A stretch of 64,000 nucleotides of DNA from Alphaproteobacteria bacterium HGW-Alphaproteobacteria-18 (lineage in GTDB: Bacteria > Pseudomonadota > Alphaproteobacteria > Caulobacterales > Hyphomonadaceae). Below are positions 44,776 to 54,997 of the stretch, piece by piece (position 1 is the stretch's first letter; the number at the start of each line of letters is the position of its first letter). The notes below the pieces were generated by a model. It did no database searches, was not told the DNA's origin, and was given only the letters and a program-made list of their open reading frames with translations. Where the stretch lies: contig PHEH01000002.1 in the NCBI GenBank assembly GCA_002841155.1, positions 186,001 through 250,000 of the forward strand, given 5' to 3'. The translations under genes were made by a program, and so were the position numbers.

Positions 44776-47043
44776 ATGACTATGCAGCGCCCAAGCTTCA
44801 CCGACCAGGAAGCCCTTGATTTCCACTCCCAGCCGACCGCCGGCAAGATTTCGATGGTGCCGACCAAGCCCATGGGAACACAGCGCGACCTGTCGCTGGC
44901 CTATAGCCCCGGCGTTGCCATCCCGGTGCTGGCGATCGCGGAAAACCCTGACAAGGCGTATGACTACACCTCCAAGGGCAACCTTGTGGCGGTGATCTCG
45001 AACGGCACGGCCATTCTCGGTCTCGGCAATCTCGGCCCCATGGCTTCCAAGCCAGTGATGGAAGGAAAGTCGGTCCTTTTCAAACGCTTTGCAGACATCG
45101 ACAGCTTTGATGTGGAAGTTGACACGACCGATGTCGAAGACTTCATCCGGACCGTGCGCAATATCGGCGCGACCTGGGGCGGCATCAATCTGGAGGACAT
45201 CTCCTCCCCTGCCTGCTTCATCATCGAGAGCCGTCTGCGTGACGAACTCGATATTCCGGTTTTCCATGATGACCAGCACGGCACGGCCATCATCGCTGCC
45301 GCCGGCCTGATCAATGCCTGCCATATCACCGGGCGCCAGCTGAAAGACACCAAGGTTGCCGTCTCCGGCGCCGGCGCTGCGGGCCTGTCCGTGGCCGGCC
45401 TCATCCGTCATCTGGGCGTGAAGGCCGAGAACATCCTGATCTGCGACACGGCCGGCGTGGTCTATGAAGGCCGCACCGAAAAGATGGACCAGTTCAAGTC
45501 TGCTTTCGCGGTCAAGACAACCAAGCGGACCCTGGCCGAAGCGATGAAAGGGGCCGATGTGTTCCTCGGCCTCTCGGTCAAGGGAGCGGTGAACCAAGAC
45601 ATGATCAAGTCGATGGCGAAGAACCCCATCATCTTTGCCATGGCCAACCCCGATCCGGAGATCACGCCTGAAGAGATCAAGGCTGTGCGCAGCGATGCCA
45701 TAATCGCGACGGGCCGGTCTGATTATCCCAATCAGGTGAACAATGTTCTGGGCTTTCCTTACATCTTCCGCGGCGCCCTCGACGTGCGCGCCCGGGGCAT
45801 CAATGAGGAAATGAAGGTCGCCTGCGCCCGCGCGCTGGCAGAGCTCGCCCGCGAGGATGTGCCTGATGAAGTGGCCGCCGCCTATCACGGCGCCCGGCCG
45901 AGCTTTGGACGCGAGTACATCATTCCAAGCCCGTTCGATCCGCGCCTGATCAGCTTCGTTCCGCCCTTCGTGGCGCAGGCTGCGATGGACACAGGTGTGG
46001 CCCGCAAGCCGATTGCCGACATGGACGCCTATCGCCGGTCGCTGATCCGCCGGGCGGACCCGTCGGCCGCCTTCCTGCAGGGCGTGCAGGCCCGGGCCCG
46101 TGAAACGCAGCGCCGCATCGTGTTTGCCGAGGGCGAAGAGCCCGCTGTCGTGCGCGCCGCTTTCAGCTTCAAGAATCAGGGCCTCGGCCATCCGATCCTG
46201 ATTGGCCGCGAGGCGCAGGTGGAGCGTGCCATGGAGCAGATGGGTATCCCGCTCGGATCGCTCGACATCATCAATGCGCGCCTTTCCGACAAGAACCCGA
46301 TCTATGTCGACTTCCTGTACGAGCGCCTGCAACGGCGGGGCTATCTCAAGCGCGATGTTCAGCGCCTCGTGAACCAGGACCGCAACGTGTTCGGCAGCTG
46401 CATGCTGCGCAATGGCGATGCCGATGGCATGGTCACCGGCGTGACCCGCAATTACGACGCCGCCCTGAAAGACGCGATGCTGGTTCTCGACCCCATCGCC
46501 AATCAGGCGGTCATCGGCATGTCGATGGTCATCAATCTGGGCAAGACGATCTTCATCGCCGATACCAGCGTGCATGAATTACCCGACGGCCCAACCTTGG
46601 CGAACATCGCGCTGGAAGCGGCCCGCGCCGTGCGCGGCCTTGGCTTTACCCCGCGCGTCGCCTTCCTCTCCTATTCCACTTTCGGCAACCCGATGGGCGA
46701 GCGCGGAGATCGTGTCCGCGAAGCTGTTGCCATTCTTGATCAGCGTACGGACATCGACTTCGAATACGAAGGTGATGTCAATGCCGATGTGGCGATGAAC
46801 CCGAACCACCGGCTGGTCTATCCGTTCTCGCGCCTCAGCGGCCCGGCCAATGTTCTGGTCATGCCGGCGATCCACTCAGCCTCCATCGCGACCAATCTTC
46901 TCGAAGCGATGAGCCGGGCCACCGTCATCGGCCCGATGCTGTTTGGCCTGGAAAAACCGGTGCAGATTGCCTCTCTGGGCGCAACAGTCGGCGACATCGT
47001 GGACCTGGCCACGATTGCTGCCTACGACACAGATCGCGTCTAG
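44776..47043 (+). CDS. maeB: NADP-dependent malic enzyme, MaeB type (fused phosphotransacetylase domain)
   Basis: 755 residues in the two-part MaeB layout. Residues about 1-430 form the malic enzyme: [35 protein letters not shown], and the NADP site [17 protein letters not shown]. Residues about 435-755 form a phosphotransacetylase-like domain ([38 protein letters not shown]), thought to be regulatory through acetyl-CoA. It oxidatively decarboxylates malate to pyruvate, supplying NADPH. It is divergent from mutS with 150 bases between starts. Confidence 0.96.
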   Translation: MTMQRPSFTDQEALDFHSQPTAGKISMVPTKPMGTQRDLSLAYSPGVAIPVLAIAENPDKAYDYTSKGNLVAVISNGTAILGLGNLGPMASKPVMEGKSVLFKRFADIDSFDVEVDTTDVEDFIRTVRNIGATWGGINLEDISSPACFIIESRLRDELDIPVFHDDQHGTAIIAAAGLINACHITGRQLKDTKVAVSGAGAAGLSVAGLIRHLGVKAENILICDTAGVVYEGRTEKMDQFKSAFAVKTTKRTLAEAMKGADVFLGLSVKGAVNQDMIKSMAKNPIIFAMANPDPEITPEEIKAVRSDAIIATGRSDYPNQVNNVLGFPYIFRGALDVRARGINEEMKVACARALAELAREDVPDEVAAAYHGARPSFGREYIIPSPFDPRLISFVPPFVAQAAMDTGVARKPIADMDAYRRSLIRRADPSAAFLQGVQARARETQRRIVFAEGEEPAVVRAAFSFKNQGLGHPILIGREAQVERAMEQMGIPLGSLDIINARLSDKNPIYVDFLYERLQRRGYLKRDVQRLVNQDRNVFGSCMLRNGDADGMVTGVTRNYDAALKDAMLVLDPIANQAVIGMSMVINLGKTIFIADTSVHELPDGPTLANIALEAARAVRGLGFTPRVAFLSYSTFGNPMGERGDRVREAVAILDQRTDIDFEYEGDVNADVAMNPNHRLVYPFSRLSGPANVLVMPAIHSASIATNLLEAMSRATVIGPMLFGLEKPVQIASLGATVGDIVDLATIAAYDTDRV

Positions 47044-47054
47044 GCGCCGGAAGG

Positions 47055-48803
47055 TCAGAAGTTCAAGCTCTTTCCAACCGCTTCACCGGCTGGAGTGGGC
47101 TTGCTTCGAGCTTGGCGTATCCATTCGATTATGGACAGCACCACCGCCACTCCGCCAAGCCAGAAGGTAACGATAAACACCGTATAATATCCGTGCACCT
47201 CGATCATCTCACCGAGCCAGGGACGGCCGAGCGTGCCGATCAGCATGGTCAGTGAGCCCAGAAGCGCATACTGCACGGCGGCAAAGCGCGGGTTCACCAC
47301 GGAGGTGAGGTAAGCCACCACGGCAACGCTGGCAAAGCCGCCTGCAAGGTTTTCCCCGGCAATGGCGATCATCAGGCGGGCCATCCGGGCGCCGGCTTCT
47401 GCGCCCTGCCCTTCGGGCGAAATTGAAGCGGCCCAGCCGGCAAAGACACGGACCGGATCGGTCAGCTGTGTCCAGTTCAGAAATGCATCGATGGCCATGC
47501 CGCCCCGGGCAAGGTCAGCAAACAGAAGATTGGTCGCCGCAGCCAGTATCGCGCCGACCACCAGCACCGGCATCCGGCCGACAAAGCTGATCACGACGAC
47601 CCCGATCGCCGCGCCGGCCATGGTCGACAGCACCCCGAAAAATTTCGAGGCGACAGCCACGTCCGCCATCGTGTGGGCGATCGCGCCATACTCGTTGCCG
47701 AGATAGAAGGGATAGGCAAACGCGCCCCAGACAGCGTCTGCAAACCGGTAAGTCAACGCCAGCAGAAGCACGAGCAGCGCGCCCCAGCCGAGACGGCCGA
47801 TCATTTCCATCAATGGGTCGAAGATCGCCCGGAAAAGAGAATGGAGCGTGCGGGCCACCCGGCTGTCTTCGGGCTTGTCCGGTACAGTAAGGCCGGGCGC
47901 GCGCCCGTGCCGCCAGAGCAGCACAGCAGCCAGCGTTGCAGGCACCAGAACCGTGAGGATGATGATAACGGGCCCCTGTTCGCGCACAAAGGCGCTGCCG
48001 CTCGGTGGGGGCACCAATGTCAGCGATGCAAACACATGCCAGGCAATCATGGCGATCGCGAGGGCCCAGCCGAGGGCGACCGCCAACGTGAACCCGCGCA
48101 GGATATTCTCGGGCACAATCGCCTGAAAACTCTCTCGCGCTTCTACAGGCTTTCCGGAAAGTTCCGGCTCCGGCGCAATGAATGTGCCGGAAATCGCCAG
48201 CACCATCATCAGAGCGATCAGGCCGTAGACCATCTGCCAGCCAATATACTCGGCGAGCAGGAGTGCCATGAAGCCTGTAATGAAGGTCGAGGCGCGATAC
48301 CCGAACTGGTAAAGCGCGGCCATCAGATCCTTGTCTTCCTCGCTGCGCGCCACTTCGATGCGCCAGGCGTCGAGCACGATGTCATGCGTGGCCGAAAGCA
48401 GCGCGACACCCAGCGCGACGAGGGCGATGAGGCCGATCTGGCTGCCGGGATTTGAAAAGGGGAGAATGAGCAGCAGCACCGCAATCGGCACCTGCAGGGA
48501 AATCAGCCAGGTACGGCGGGGGCCGAGCACGGGCTTGGGATGGCGCGCCACCTGAAAGGCCGGCGACCAGAGATATTTGAATGCATAGCCGAGCGTGATG
48601 AGAGACAATGTGCCGATGGTCGAGGGCGTCACGCCTTCAACCGTCAGCCAGGCGTTCAGTGTGCCCAGGACCGCCCCGAAGGGCAGGCCTGCTGCCAGCG
48701 CCAGAAGCAGCATGGCCGCCATGCGCCGGTCCCTCAGCGCCCGCATCGCCCGGATGAAGCGCGGCGGCTTCTTGGCCTCAACCGCCAGTACGGTCTCTGT
48801 CAT
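47055..48803 (-). CDS. AmpG-like MFS transporter, long form
   Basis: 582 residues and about 14 hydrophobic segments. The sequence includes AmpG signatures: LGYAFKYLWSPAFQVARHPKPVLGPRRTWL and SATHDIVLDAWRIEVARSEEDKDLMAALYQFGYR. It is about 130 residues longer than the AmpG-like gene at 3437, owing to an extended centre and extra helices, a common long AmpG form in alphaproteobacteria. Its start overlaps the hybrid kinase stop by ATGA. Muropeptide import is the likely but unproven role. Confidence 0.87.
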   Translation of the reverse strand: MTETVLAVEAKKPPRFIRAMRALRDRRMAAMLLLALAAGLPFGAVLGTLNAWLTVEGVTPSTIGTLSLITLGYAFKYLWSPAFQVARHPKPVLGPRRTWLISLQVPIAVLLLILPFSNPGSQIGLIALVALGVALLSATHDIVLDAWRIEVARSEEDKDLMAALYQFGYRASTFITGFMALLLAEYIGWQMVYGLIALMMVLAISGTFIAPEPELSGKPVEARESFQAIVPENILRGFTLAVALGWALAIAMIAWHVFASLTLVPPPSGSAFVREQGPVIIILTVLVPATLAAVLLWRHGRAPGLTVPDKPEDSRVARTLHSLFRAIFDPLMEMIGRLGWGALLVLLLALTYRFADAVWGAFAYPFYLGNEYGAIAHTMADVAVASKFFGVLSTMAGAAIGVVVISFVGRMPVLVVGAILAAATNLLFADLARGGMAIDAFLNWTQLTDPVRVFAGWAASISPEGQGAEAGARMARLMIAIAGENLAGGFASVAVVAYLTSVVNPRFAAVQYALLGSLTMLIGTLGRPWLGEMIEVHGYYTVFIVTFWLGGVAVVLSIIEWIRQARSKPTPAGEAVGKSLNF

Positions 48804-50290
48804 GCGGCCCCCACGATGGCGCCGGAGCGGCCGGTCCAGCGCAAAGCCAGACGGCGCAGAGCCTCAGCGTCCAGCGGTTTTGTCGCCACGCCATCAGCGC
48901 CTGCGTCCCGCGCCCGGCGCTCGATATCGGGATTGATTTCAGCCGAAACAGCTATGATCGGCAGCGTGAACCCGTCTGCGCGCAGGCGGCGCATGGCTTC
49001 AAACCCGTCCATGACCGGCATTCGCAGATCCATCAGCACAAGGTCTGGCTCCATCCTGGCGGCAGCTTCCAAAGCTTCGCTGCCCGTTGCGGCGACTGTT
49101 ACGGTAAATCCTGCCAATTCCAAGGCACGGCGCGCAATCAGGGCGTTTACAGGATTGTCATCTGCAATCAGCACCCGGCCGGCGCCCGATGCCATTTCCT
49201 GCTCCTCCACCGCATCGGCGCCAGAGCGGGCAAGCTGGATGCGTTCAGCCACAGAACTCATGCGCAGCGGCCGGACGAGCCAGCCGACGCAGCCAAGCGC
49301 GCGAAACCGGGCGATTGCGCCCCGGTCTTCGGGCCGCAGGACCACCAGCGAGGCCACACGCCGCGCCATCGCGGCCACCGCGCCCTCGGGCAGGTCTGCG
49401 CCGATGAGCAGGACATCAACTTCCGCAGGCATCTTGCCGGAGCTGGCATCGACCTGTGACACATCTGCGCCCATGGCGCTCAGACTGGCCGAGAGGGACA
49501 GGGCTGTCGCAGGCGGCAATCCGGCCAGACCAACCCGGCCGCCGATCAGGGGTAACGGGTCTGCCGGTGCATCGCCTGACTGTTTGAGCGGAAGAAACAC
49601 GCTGAAACACGCCCCATCCCCAAGCGCCGAAGACACATCGATCCGCCCGCCGAGCAGGTCTGTCAGGCGCTTGACGATGGCAAGGCCAAGGCCGACGCCG
49701 CCATCGCGGTAAGCATCGCCAGCCGCTGTCTGGCGGAACGCTTCGAACAGGCGCGCCTGATCCTCCGGCGCAATGCCGGGGCCGGTATCGCGAATATGGA
49801 AGGCGAGGCCACCTGGGATGACTTCCGCATCAATGAGCACGGCCCCGCGCGCGGTGAATTTCAGCGCATTGCCGACGAGATTGAAAAGGATCTGCCGGAT
49901 GCGGCCCGCGTCTCCCAGGAAACCTGGCATCGGGGACGGCAGCGAGCGCACCGCCAGATCAAGACCCGCCGCATGCGCGCGCGGGCTGAGGAGCTCAACC
50001 ACCTCTCCGCAGAGCCGCGCTGGGCAGAAATTCTCCGCCTCAAGCTCCACGGCAGAGGCGTCCAGCCGGGCATAGTCGAGCACGTTATTCAGGAGGTCCA
50101 GCAGACGCCCGCCCGACAGGCGGATCGTCTCGGCATATTCGCGCTGGGCCGGAGAGAGATCTGTCTCCAGCAGTAGCGAAACCGTGCCCAGAATCCCGTT
50201 CAGAGGCGTGCGGATTTCGTGACTCGCGGTGGCGAGAAATGTCTGTTCGGGCGTCTCTGCGCCGTCAGGGCGTCTGGTATCCTGGGTCAT
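48800..50290 (-). CDS. hybrid histidine kinase with C-terminal receiver, no sensor domain
   Basis: 496 residues. The HisKA domain starts at residue about 15 (FLATASHEIRTPLNGILGTVSLLLE, with the phospho-His). The HATPase follows with ILFNLVGNALKFTARG, DTGPGIAPEDQARLFEAF and GLGLAIVKRLTDLLGG. A degenerate receiver-like region spans about 265-360. A canonical receiver ends the protein (ADDNPVNALIARRALELAG, DLVLMDLRMPVMDGFEAM, and the Lys in VATKPLDAEAL). With no N-terminal sensor or membrane helix, it must be driven by a partner. It shares an ATGA overlap with the downstream MFS gene. It could feed the Hpt protein at 22758, but they are distant. Confidence 0.92.
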   Translation of the reverse strand: MTQDTRRPDGAETPEQTFLATASHEIRTPLNGILGTVSLLLETDLSPAQREYAETIRLSGGRLLDLLNNVLDYARLDASAVELEAENFCPARLCGEVVELLSPRAHAAGLDLAVRSLPSPMPGFLGDAGRIRQILFNLVGNALKFTARGAVLIDAEVIPGGLAFHIRDTGPGIAPEDQARLFEAFRQTAAGDAYRDGGVGLGLAIVKRLTDLLGGRIDVSSALGDGACFSVFLPLKQSGDAPADPLPLIGGRVGLAGLPPATALSLSASLSAMGADVSQVDASSGKMPAEVDVLLIGADLPEGAVAAMARRVASLVVLRPEDRGAIARFRALGCVGWLVRPLRMSSVAERIQLARSGADAVEEQEMASGAGRVLIADDNPVNALIARRALELAGFTVTVAATGSEALEAAARMEPDLVLMDLRMPVMDGFEAMRRLRADGFTLPIIAVSAEINPDIERRARDAGADGVATKPLDAEALRRLALRWTGRSGAIVGAA

Positions 50291-50360
50291 GGGCAGGCAG
50301 CCTAGCGGAAAGCTTTAAGAAGAGGCTTAACTGCCCCTGATCCTCGATTGACAGGATTGC

Positions 50361-51908
50361 TTACCGGGCAAGCGCGCCCTCCCCTGGCCGGGAAGCCTCT
50401 GCGGCGGGCCGGTGGCGATAGCTTAGCGCTTCGGCGAGGTGTACGCGGCGCACACCCGCTGCGCCGTCAAGATCGGCAATCGTGCGGGCCACTTTCAGGA
50501 CGCGGGTATACCCCCGGGCCGTCAGCCGCAGCTTCTCGGCAGCCTCTGACAGGAGCGATGCGCCAGCCGCATCGGGCACAATCATCCGGTCCAGCGCTCC
50601 GGCCGGGATATCGGCATTGACCGGCCGCAGCGCCTGATCTCCCGCGCCCGCGAGCCGCTCGGCCTGAATCTCCCGGGCGCGGGCCACACGGGCGCGCACT
50701 TCCGCTGACCCTTCGGCAGGCGCTGGCAAGGCCAGATCCATCGCCGTGACCGGGGGCGTTTCATAGAAAAGGTCCATCCTGTCGAGGAAGGGCCCTGAAA
50801 TCCGGGCCTGATAATCGGCTGCGCAGCGCGGGCCCCGCGAACAGGCCGCCGCGCCAGGCCCGCCCCCGCACCGGCAGGGGTTCATCGCAGCGATCAGCTG
50901 GAACCGTGCCGGATAACGCACATGCCGGTTTGCCCGCGCAATGACCGCTTCGCCCGCCTCAAGCGGCTGGCGCAGGCTGTCGAGCACCTGGGAGGCAAAT
51001 TCCGGCAACTCGTCCAGAAACAATACGCCGTGATGGGCAAGCGACACCTCGCCGGGTTTGGCGCGGATGCCGCCGCCGACCAGCGCGGCCATCGAGGCCG
51101 AATGGTGGGGCGCGCGGAAGGGCCGCGTGCGCGAGAGTTTCCCCCGCTGAAGGAGCCCCGCCACCGATTGTATCTGCGAAACCTCCAGCAGCTCGCGCGC
51201 CGAAAGCGGCGGCAGCAAGCCAGGCAGGCGCTGGGCAAGCATCGACTTGCCCGATCCCGGCGGACCACAGAAGAGAAGGTTATGCCCGCCCGCCGCCGCA
51301 ATCTCGAGCACACGCTTGGCCCCCTCCTGGCCTTTTACATCGCGAAGGTCGGGGCCGATCACGTCTTCTTCCAACTCGCCCTTCTCCGGCGGGCGCAGCA
51401 CAGCGCGGCCTGCAAAATGATTGATCAGGGAAATCAGGCTCGGCGCCGGCAGCACATCCCCGCCCGACCAGGCCGCCTCCGCCCCGCCCGCCGCCGGACA
51501 AATAAGACTAAGCCCCATCGCCTCGGCCGCCATGGCTGCGGGCAGCACCCCCGCCGTCTCGCAAAGCCGGCCATCAAGCGAAAGCTCTCCCATCGCGGCA
51601 TAGCGCGTCAGCTGGTCCTGCGGGATCACGCCCAGAATGGCGAGGAGGGCGAGCGCAATTGCCAGATCATAATGACTGCCCTCCTTGGGAAGGTCAGCGG
51701 GCGCCAGGTTGACGATCACGCGCTTGGGCGGCAGCGCCAGCCCGAGCGACATCAGCGCAGCGCGCACCCGCTCCCGGCTTTCGCCGACGGCCTTGTCCGG
51801 CAGGCCCACAACATGAAAGGCCGGATTGCCGCCGACAAGCTGGACCTGCACATCGACCGGCTGGGCTTCAACGCCCTCAAAAGCAAAGGTTGTTACCCGG
51901 CAGACCAT
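50361..51908 (-). CDS. comM: YifB/ComM family Mg-chelatase-like AAA+ ATPase
   Basis: I start at MVCRVTTFAFEGVEAQPVDVQVQL (51908), giving 515 residues. The N-terminal ChlI-like domain is LVGGNPAFHVVGLPDKAVGESRERVRAAL. The AAA+ core has Walker A FCGPPGSGKSMLAQRLPGLLPP, FRAPHHSASMAALVGGG and the Walker B region HHGVLFLDELPEF. A cysteine cluster (MNPCRCGG...CSRGPRC) is typical of the family. ComM is a branch-migration helicase aiding recombination during natural transformation. The C-terminal RGYTRVLKVARTIADLDG domain is present. Confidence 0.94.
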   Translation of the reverse strand: MVCRVTTFAFEGVEAQPVDVQVQLVGGNPAFHVVGLPDKAVGESRERVRAALMSLGLALPPKRVIVNLAPADLPKEGSHYDLAIALALLAILGVIPQDQLTRYAAMGELSLDGRLCETAGVLPAAMAAEAMGLSLICPAAGGAEAAWSGGDVLPAPSLISLINHFAGRAVLRPPEKGELEEDVIGPDLRDVKGQEGAKRVLEIAAAGGHNLLFCGPPGSGKSMLAQRLPGLLPPLSARELLEVSQIQSVAGLLQRGKLSRTRPFRAPHHSASMAALVGGGIRAKPGEVSLAHHGVLFLDELPEFASQVLDSLRQPLEAGEAVIARANRHVRYPARFQLIAAMNPCRCGGGPGAAACSRGPRCAADYQARISGPFLDRMDLFYETPPVTAMDLALPAPAEGSAEVRARVARAREIQAERLAGAGDQALRPVNADIPAGALDRMIVPDAAGASLLSEAAEKLRLTARGYTRVLKVARTIADLDGAAGVRRVHLAEALSYRHRPAAEASRPGEGALAR

Positions 51909-51974
51909 CCCCAGCGCCCCTTCTCCCAACTTTGAAAAGGTTAACACGGGTGCACGAACAAAGAAAGAACAAAT

Positions 51975-52949
51975 TTAACCCGCCAGCGCATTGCCTTCAA
52001 CTGCGGCCAGCGCAGCGCGCAACACGTCAAGCCCCGCGCCTTTCTTCACGCCCTGCTCTGACAGAGTGCGCCGCCACTGGCGCGCGCCCGGCTGGCCAGC
52101 GAAAAGGCCAAGCATATGCCGCGTCATCGCATGCAGGCTTACCCCTTCGACAAGCCGCGCGACGATGTAAGGCTCGTAAGCCCTTACCGCGTCGCCCGGC
52201 GCGATCACCGCCCCTTCCCCGAACAATGCAGCATCGACCTGTCCCAGAAGGCCCGGCGTCTGATAGGCCGCCCGGCCCAGCATCACGCCGTCATATGTTG
52301 CCAGGTGATCCTGGCACTGATCGATGGTTGAAATCCCGCCATTGAGGATGATCGTCAGCTCCGGCCGTGCGGCTTTCAGCTCGGCCACGAGCCCATAATC
52401 GAGCGGGGGCACTTCACGGTTTTCCTTCGGGCTCAGCCCCTTCAGCCAGGCCTTGCGCGCATGTACGGTGAACACGGAGCATCCCGCCGCCGAGACCTTG
52501 TCGATGAAGGTGAACAGCGTCTCGCGCGCAGGCAGGTCATCAATTGCGATCCGGTTTTTGATCGTTATCGGGATGGATACCACCGCGCTCATCGCTGCCA
52601 CACACTCTGCCACCAGGTCCGGTTCGGCCATCAGGCAGGCCCCGAAAGCGCCCGACTGCACGCGCTCCGATGGGCAGCCGCAGTTGAGATTCACCTCATC
52701 ATAACCAAAACCTTCAGCAATCTGTGCCGCTTCGGCGAGCTTTGCCGGCTCCGATCCGCCCAACTGTAACACGAGCGGATGCTCGACATCGGCGTAGCCA
52801 ATCAGCCGCTGCCGGTCGCCATGGATCACCGCGTCCGCCGTCACCATCTCCGTCCACAGAAGCGCGCGCTTGGTCAGCGTACGATGAAACGCCCGACAAT
52901 GCCGGTCGGTCCAGTCCATCATCGGGGCGACAGAGAAGCGGTAGTCCAT
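51975..52949 (-). CDS. dusA: tRNA-dihydrouridine synthase DusA
   Basis: 324 residues. FSVAPMMDWTDRHCRAFHRTLTKRALLWTEMV is the DusA N-terminus. The FMN-binding TIM barrel has EVNLNCGCPSERVQSGAFGACLM with the catalytic Cys. TIILNGGISTIDQCQDHL and DGVMLGRAAYQTPGLL follow. It reduces U20/U20a in tRNA D-loops. It is on the same strand as comM, 66 bases upstream of the comM start, and may be co-transcribed. Confidence 0.95.
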   Translation of the reverse strand: MDYRFSVAPMMDWTDRHCRAFHRTLTKRALLWTEMVTADAVIHGDRQRLIGYADVEHPLVLQLGGSEPAKLAEAAQIAEGFGYDEVNLNCGCPSERVQSGAFGACLMAEPDLVAECVAAMSAVVSIPITIKNRIAIDDLPARETLFTFIDKVSAAGCSVFTVHARKAWLKGLSPKENREVPPLDYGLVAELKAARPELTIILNGGISTIDQCQDHLATYDGVMLGRAAYQTPGLLGQVDAALFGEGAVIAPGDAVRAYEPYIVARLVEGVSLHAMTRHMLGLFAGQPGARQWRRTLSEQGVKKGAGLDVLRAALAAVEGNALAG

Positions 52950-53030
52950 AGACCGCGCTGCTACACCGCAAACACACGCAGAAACAATGGAAATTTCACT
53001 TCGGCACCTGCCCCGTCAGTGGTGCGCCGA

Positions 53031-53830
53031 TCATGCAACGGGGCTGGCTACGCCTTGCCGCGCCATCCAGCGTAGAGCTGCCCTGGCCGCCTCAACCGCG
53101 CTGGCAGCCGCTGCGTCTGCGATCATGCCTTCCTTGCCAACCCACTCCCCCGCGATGAACAAGCCCGGCGCCTCCATCACGCCAACAGCAGGCCGCGCCC
53201 GGTCCCAACGTGGCAGAGCGTTGGAGACAGTCATACCGCGCAGCACCTGCCGCTTCACCTCCTGTTCCCGCCAGCCTGGCATCACAAGATCGGCCACAGC
53301 CTCAAGTTCCTTCACTGCGTCCTGCCCCGGCGCCTCCCCTACCGCGAGATATTTGGCAAGGTGCACCATCGCGCCGCCGCCGGGCACCAACCTCGCTGAT
53401 CGCGAATGGAGTGAGAGGTAAAACGGCCCATCAATGCCAAGGGCAAATTCATGGGCACCCTCTGGCATCTGCTTCAAAGCAAGATCAAGCGTATTGGCAC
53501 GCACAGGAATCGCTTCCGCCGCCTCTTTGGGACCAAGCGCGAGAATGACCGCGTCCGCAGACCTTTGGGTGCCATCGGCGAGAACAATACGATCGGGCCA
53601 TTCTCCAAGCTTATCCGCTCAACGGAAGCGGCCGTAGTCAACGTGGCCCCTGCGGCCTGCGCCGCTTCAGCTAGCGCCGTCACCAGCGTTTCCCACCCCC
53701 ATCGAGATACAATGTTCCCCCCAGACCCAGCCGGATCTGATCCAGCATCATGGCCGCCGACCCTGTGTCGGATCCATTGCCATAGCTGGTGAGCCTGCCG
53801 AGCGCCTCAATCGAAAAAGGAGAAGGCATC
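53031..53830 (-). pseudogene. decayed FAD-dependent oxidoreductase (phytoene-desaturase-like)
   Basis: The C-terminal 157 codons (53031-53504) read as an FAD oxidoreductase: GPFYLSLHSRSARLVPGGGAMVHLAKYL and APGLFIAGEWVGKEGMIADAAAASAVEAA, the latter the FAD-binding C-terminal motif. Upstream, homologous sequence continues in other frames. RSADAVILALGPKEAAEAIP joins in frame with the C-terminal part. LVTALAEAAQAAGATLTTA lies in a second frame, shifted near 53600, and IEALGRLTSYGNGSDTGSAA in a third, shifted at a G-run near 53697 where one G appears lost. The N-terminal NAD/FAD-binding GxGxxG half is absent. The gene is therefore truncated and frameshifted at least twice. Confidence 0.8.
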
Positions 53831-53874
53831 ATCTTGACCCGGAAATGAAACCCGAAAGATAGTCACAAGGCGGG

Positions 53875-54498
53875 TCAGTTCTCAGCAGAAATCAACAGAT
53901 AGGTCTCCAGCACTTTTTCGCCTTCACGATACGGCCTGCCAAACGCCTTCTGGTAAAGGTCATCGCGATGCACCACCCCGCCTTGCGCTGACACCATCGC
54001 ATCGATCAGGCCGCTTTCCGCCTGGGTGAACTCGACAGACTGCCCTTCCTTGAGCAGCCTGCGGCTGAGCGGATCATACTGTATGCCCCCGATGAAGACT
54101 TTCGGCTTGTCAGGCTTCAGCTCCTGGTCGTGCGTGCTTCTGCGGGTCAGATTCTGCACCCGCGCATGCAGCTCGCGTATCCCGACAGGCTTCATGATGT
54201 AATCGTCGACGCCATTTGTCAGCAGTTCGGCCCGGAAATTAGCGTCGCCCCAACCCGATAACATGACAATCGGCACCCGGCTGTTCTGGCGGATGTCGGA
54301 CAGTACCGTCGCGCCCGTTGCATCGGGAAGATTCAGATCCAGGATAACGCAGTCGACTGTCTGAAGGCGGGGGAAAAAAATGATCGGTTTTGCCTGCTCA
54401 TAGGATCGGCAGACCTCAATCGTGTCGTCACGGTCCGGCCAGCCCAGCCGGATAGTTTTTGCAATCAACGGATCGTCGTCAATGAGGAGCACTCTCAT
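53875..54498 (-). CDS. OmpR-type response regulator, truncated in its DNA-binding domain
   Basis: 207 residues with a strong AAGGAGGGGG ribosome-binding site. The receiver is complete: VLLIDDDP, CVILDLNLPDATG with the phospho-Asp, VMLSGWGD and the Lys in IMKPVGI. The winged-helix domain starts normally (GGIQYDPLSRRLLKEGQSVEFTQAESGLIDAMVSAQGGVVHRDDLYQKAFGR) but ends after EGEKVLETYLLISAEN. Typical OmpR proteins continue through the recognition helix (VSRLRKKL) and wing for about 30 more residues. The break lies beside the decayed oxidoreductase, so a deletion probably trimmed both. DNA binding is probably lost. Confidence 0.85.
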   Translation of the reverse strand: MRVLLIDDDPLIAKTIRLGWPDRDDTIEVCRSYEQAKPIIFFPRLQTVDCVILDLNLPDATGATVLSDIRQNSRVPIVMLSGWGDANFRAELLTNGVDDYIMKPVGIRELHARVQNLTRRSTHDQELKPDKPKVFIGGIQYDPLSRRLLKEGQSVEFTQAESGLIDAMVSAQGGVVHRDDLYQKAFGRPYREGEKVLETYLLISAEN

Positions 54499-54887
54499 TC
54501 AGACTACCCCCTCCTTGATACCATTACGCGCCAGGCCCGCTTCTGGTTCATTCGCCAATTCCCTGTTGCGCCGCCTCCTTGTTCAGGGCGGCATGGCAAG
54601 TCATTTTCCGCTGCAATTAGCGCGCCCCTCTCGGCACCCGCTCCCAGGTGACCCTGATTCTAAAGTTTACTTTCAAGTAACTATAGACAAACTCAATGGC
54701 TATTCATGCAAAACCCGCGGAAGTGACTGTATAAATTTCTGCTGATTCTGACATGCTTGCCGAGACATACGGGATTTCAAAGTCACAGCAGGGCACGCCC
54801 CCCGCTTCTGCAAGCCGCCATGATCGCGGCCCGAAGACTCCCTCATCAACTTTTGCGCAACTCACTACGGAAAAATCAAAATAACAT

Positions 54888-54912
54888 GGAACCGGACTTC
54901 GAGTGCGGCGTA
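54888..54912 (+). promoter_or_regulatory. EcfG-type (GGAAC-N16-CGTA) promoter upstream of nepR
   Basis: GGAAC at 54888-54892 and CGTA at 54909-54912 are separated by 16 bases. The general stress sigma factor EcfG recognises GGAAC-N16/17-CGTT, so this has one mismatch. An identical arrangement precedes the PilZ-like gene at 56089. The nepR-ecfG operon is usually autoregulated, which fits. Confidence 0.65.
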
Positions 54913-54959
54913 ATCCAAGACGTAGCACTTGTTGCTATGCCATCTATCTTGTACCTTTT

Positions 54960-54997
54960 TAGCCGGTGCGGCGAACCCGTGCCGGCTATTTTTTCTA
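54960..54997 (+). terminator. Rho-independent terminator between the EcfG-type promoter and nepR
   Basis: TAGCCGG and CCGGCTA form a 7-bp stem around a GC-rich loop, followed by TTTTTTCT. It lies about 45 bases after the expected start of transcription from the 54888 promoter, so that promoter may make a short RNA or be attenuated. The surrounding 649-base gap (54499-55147) has no convincing protein gene. Confidence 0.6.

Noticed and set aside
44626-46575. 650-codon N-terminal extension of the mutS ORF
   Set aside because: It is exactly antisense to the malic enzyme gene and shows His/Asp/Arg-rich shadow composition; MutS starts at 44625.
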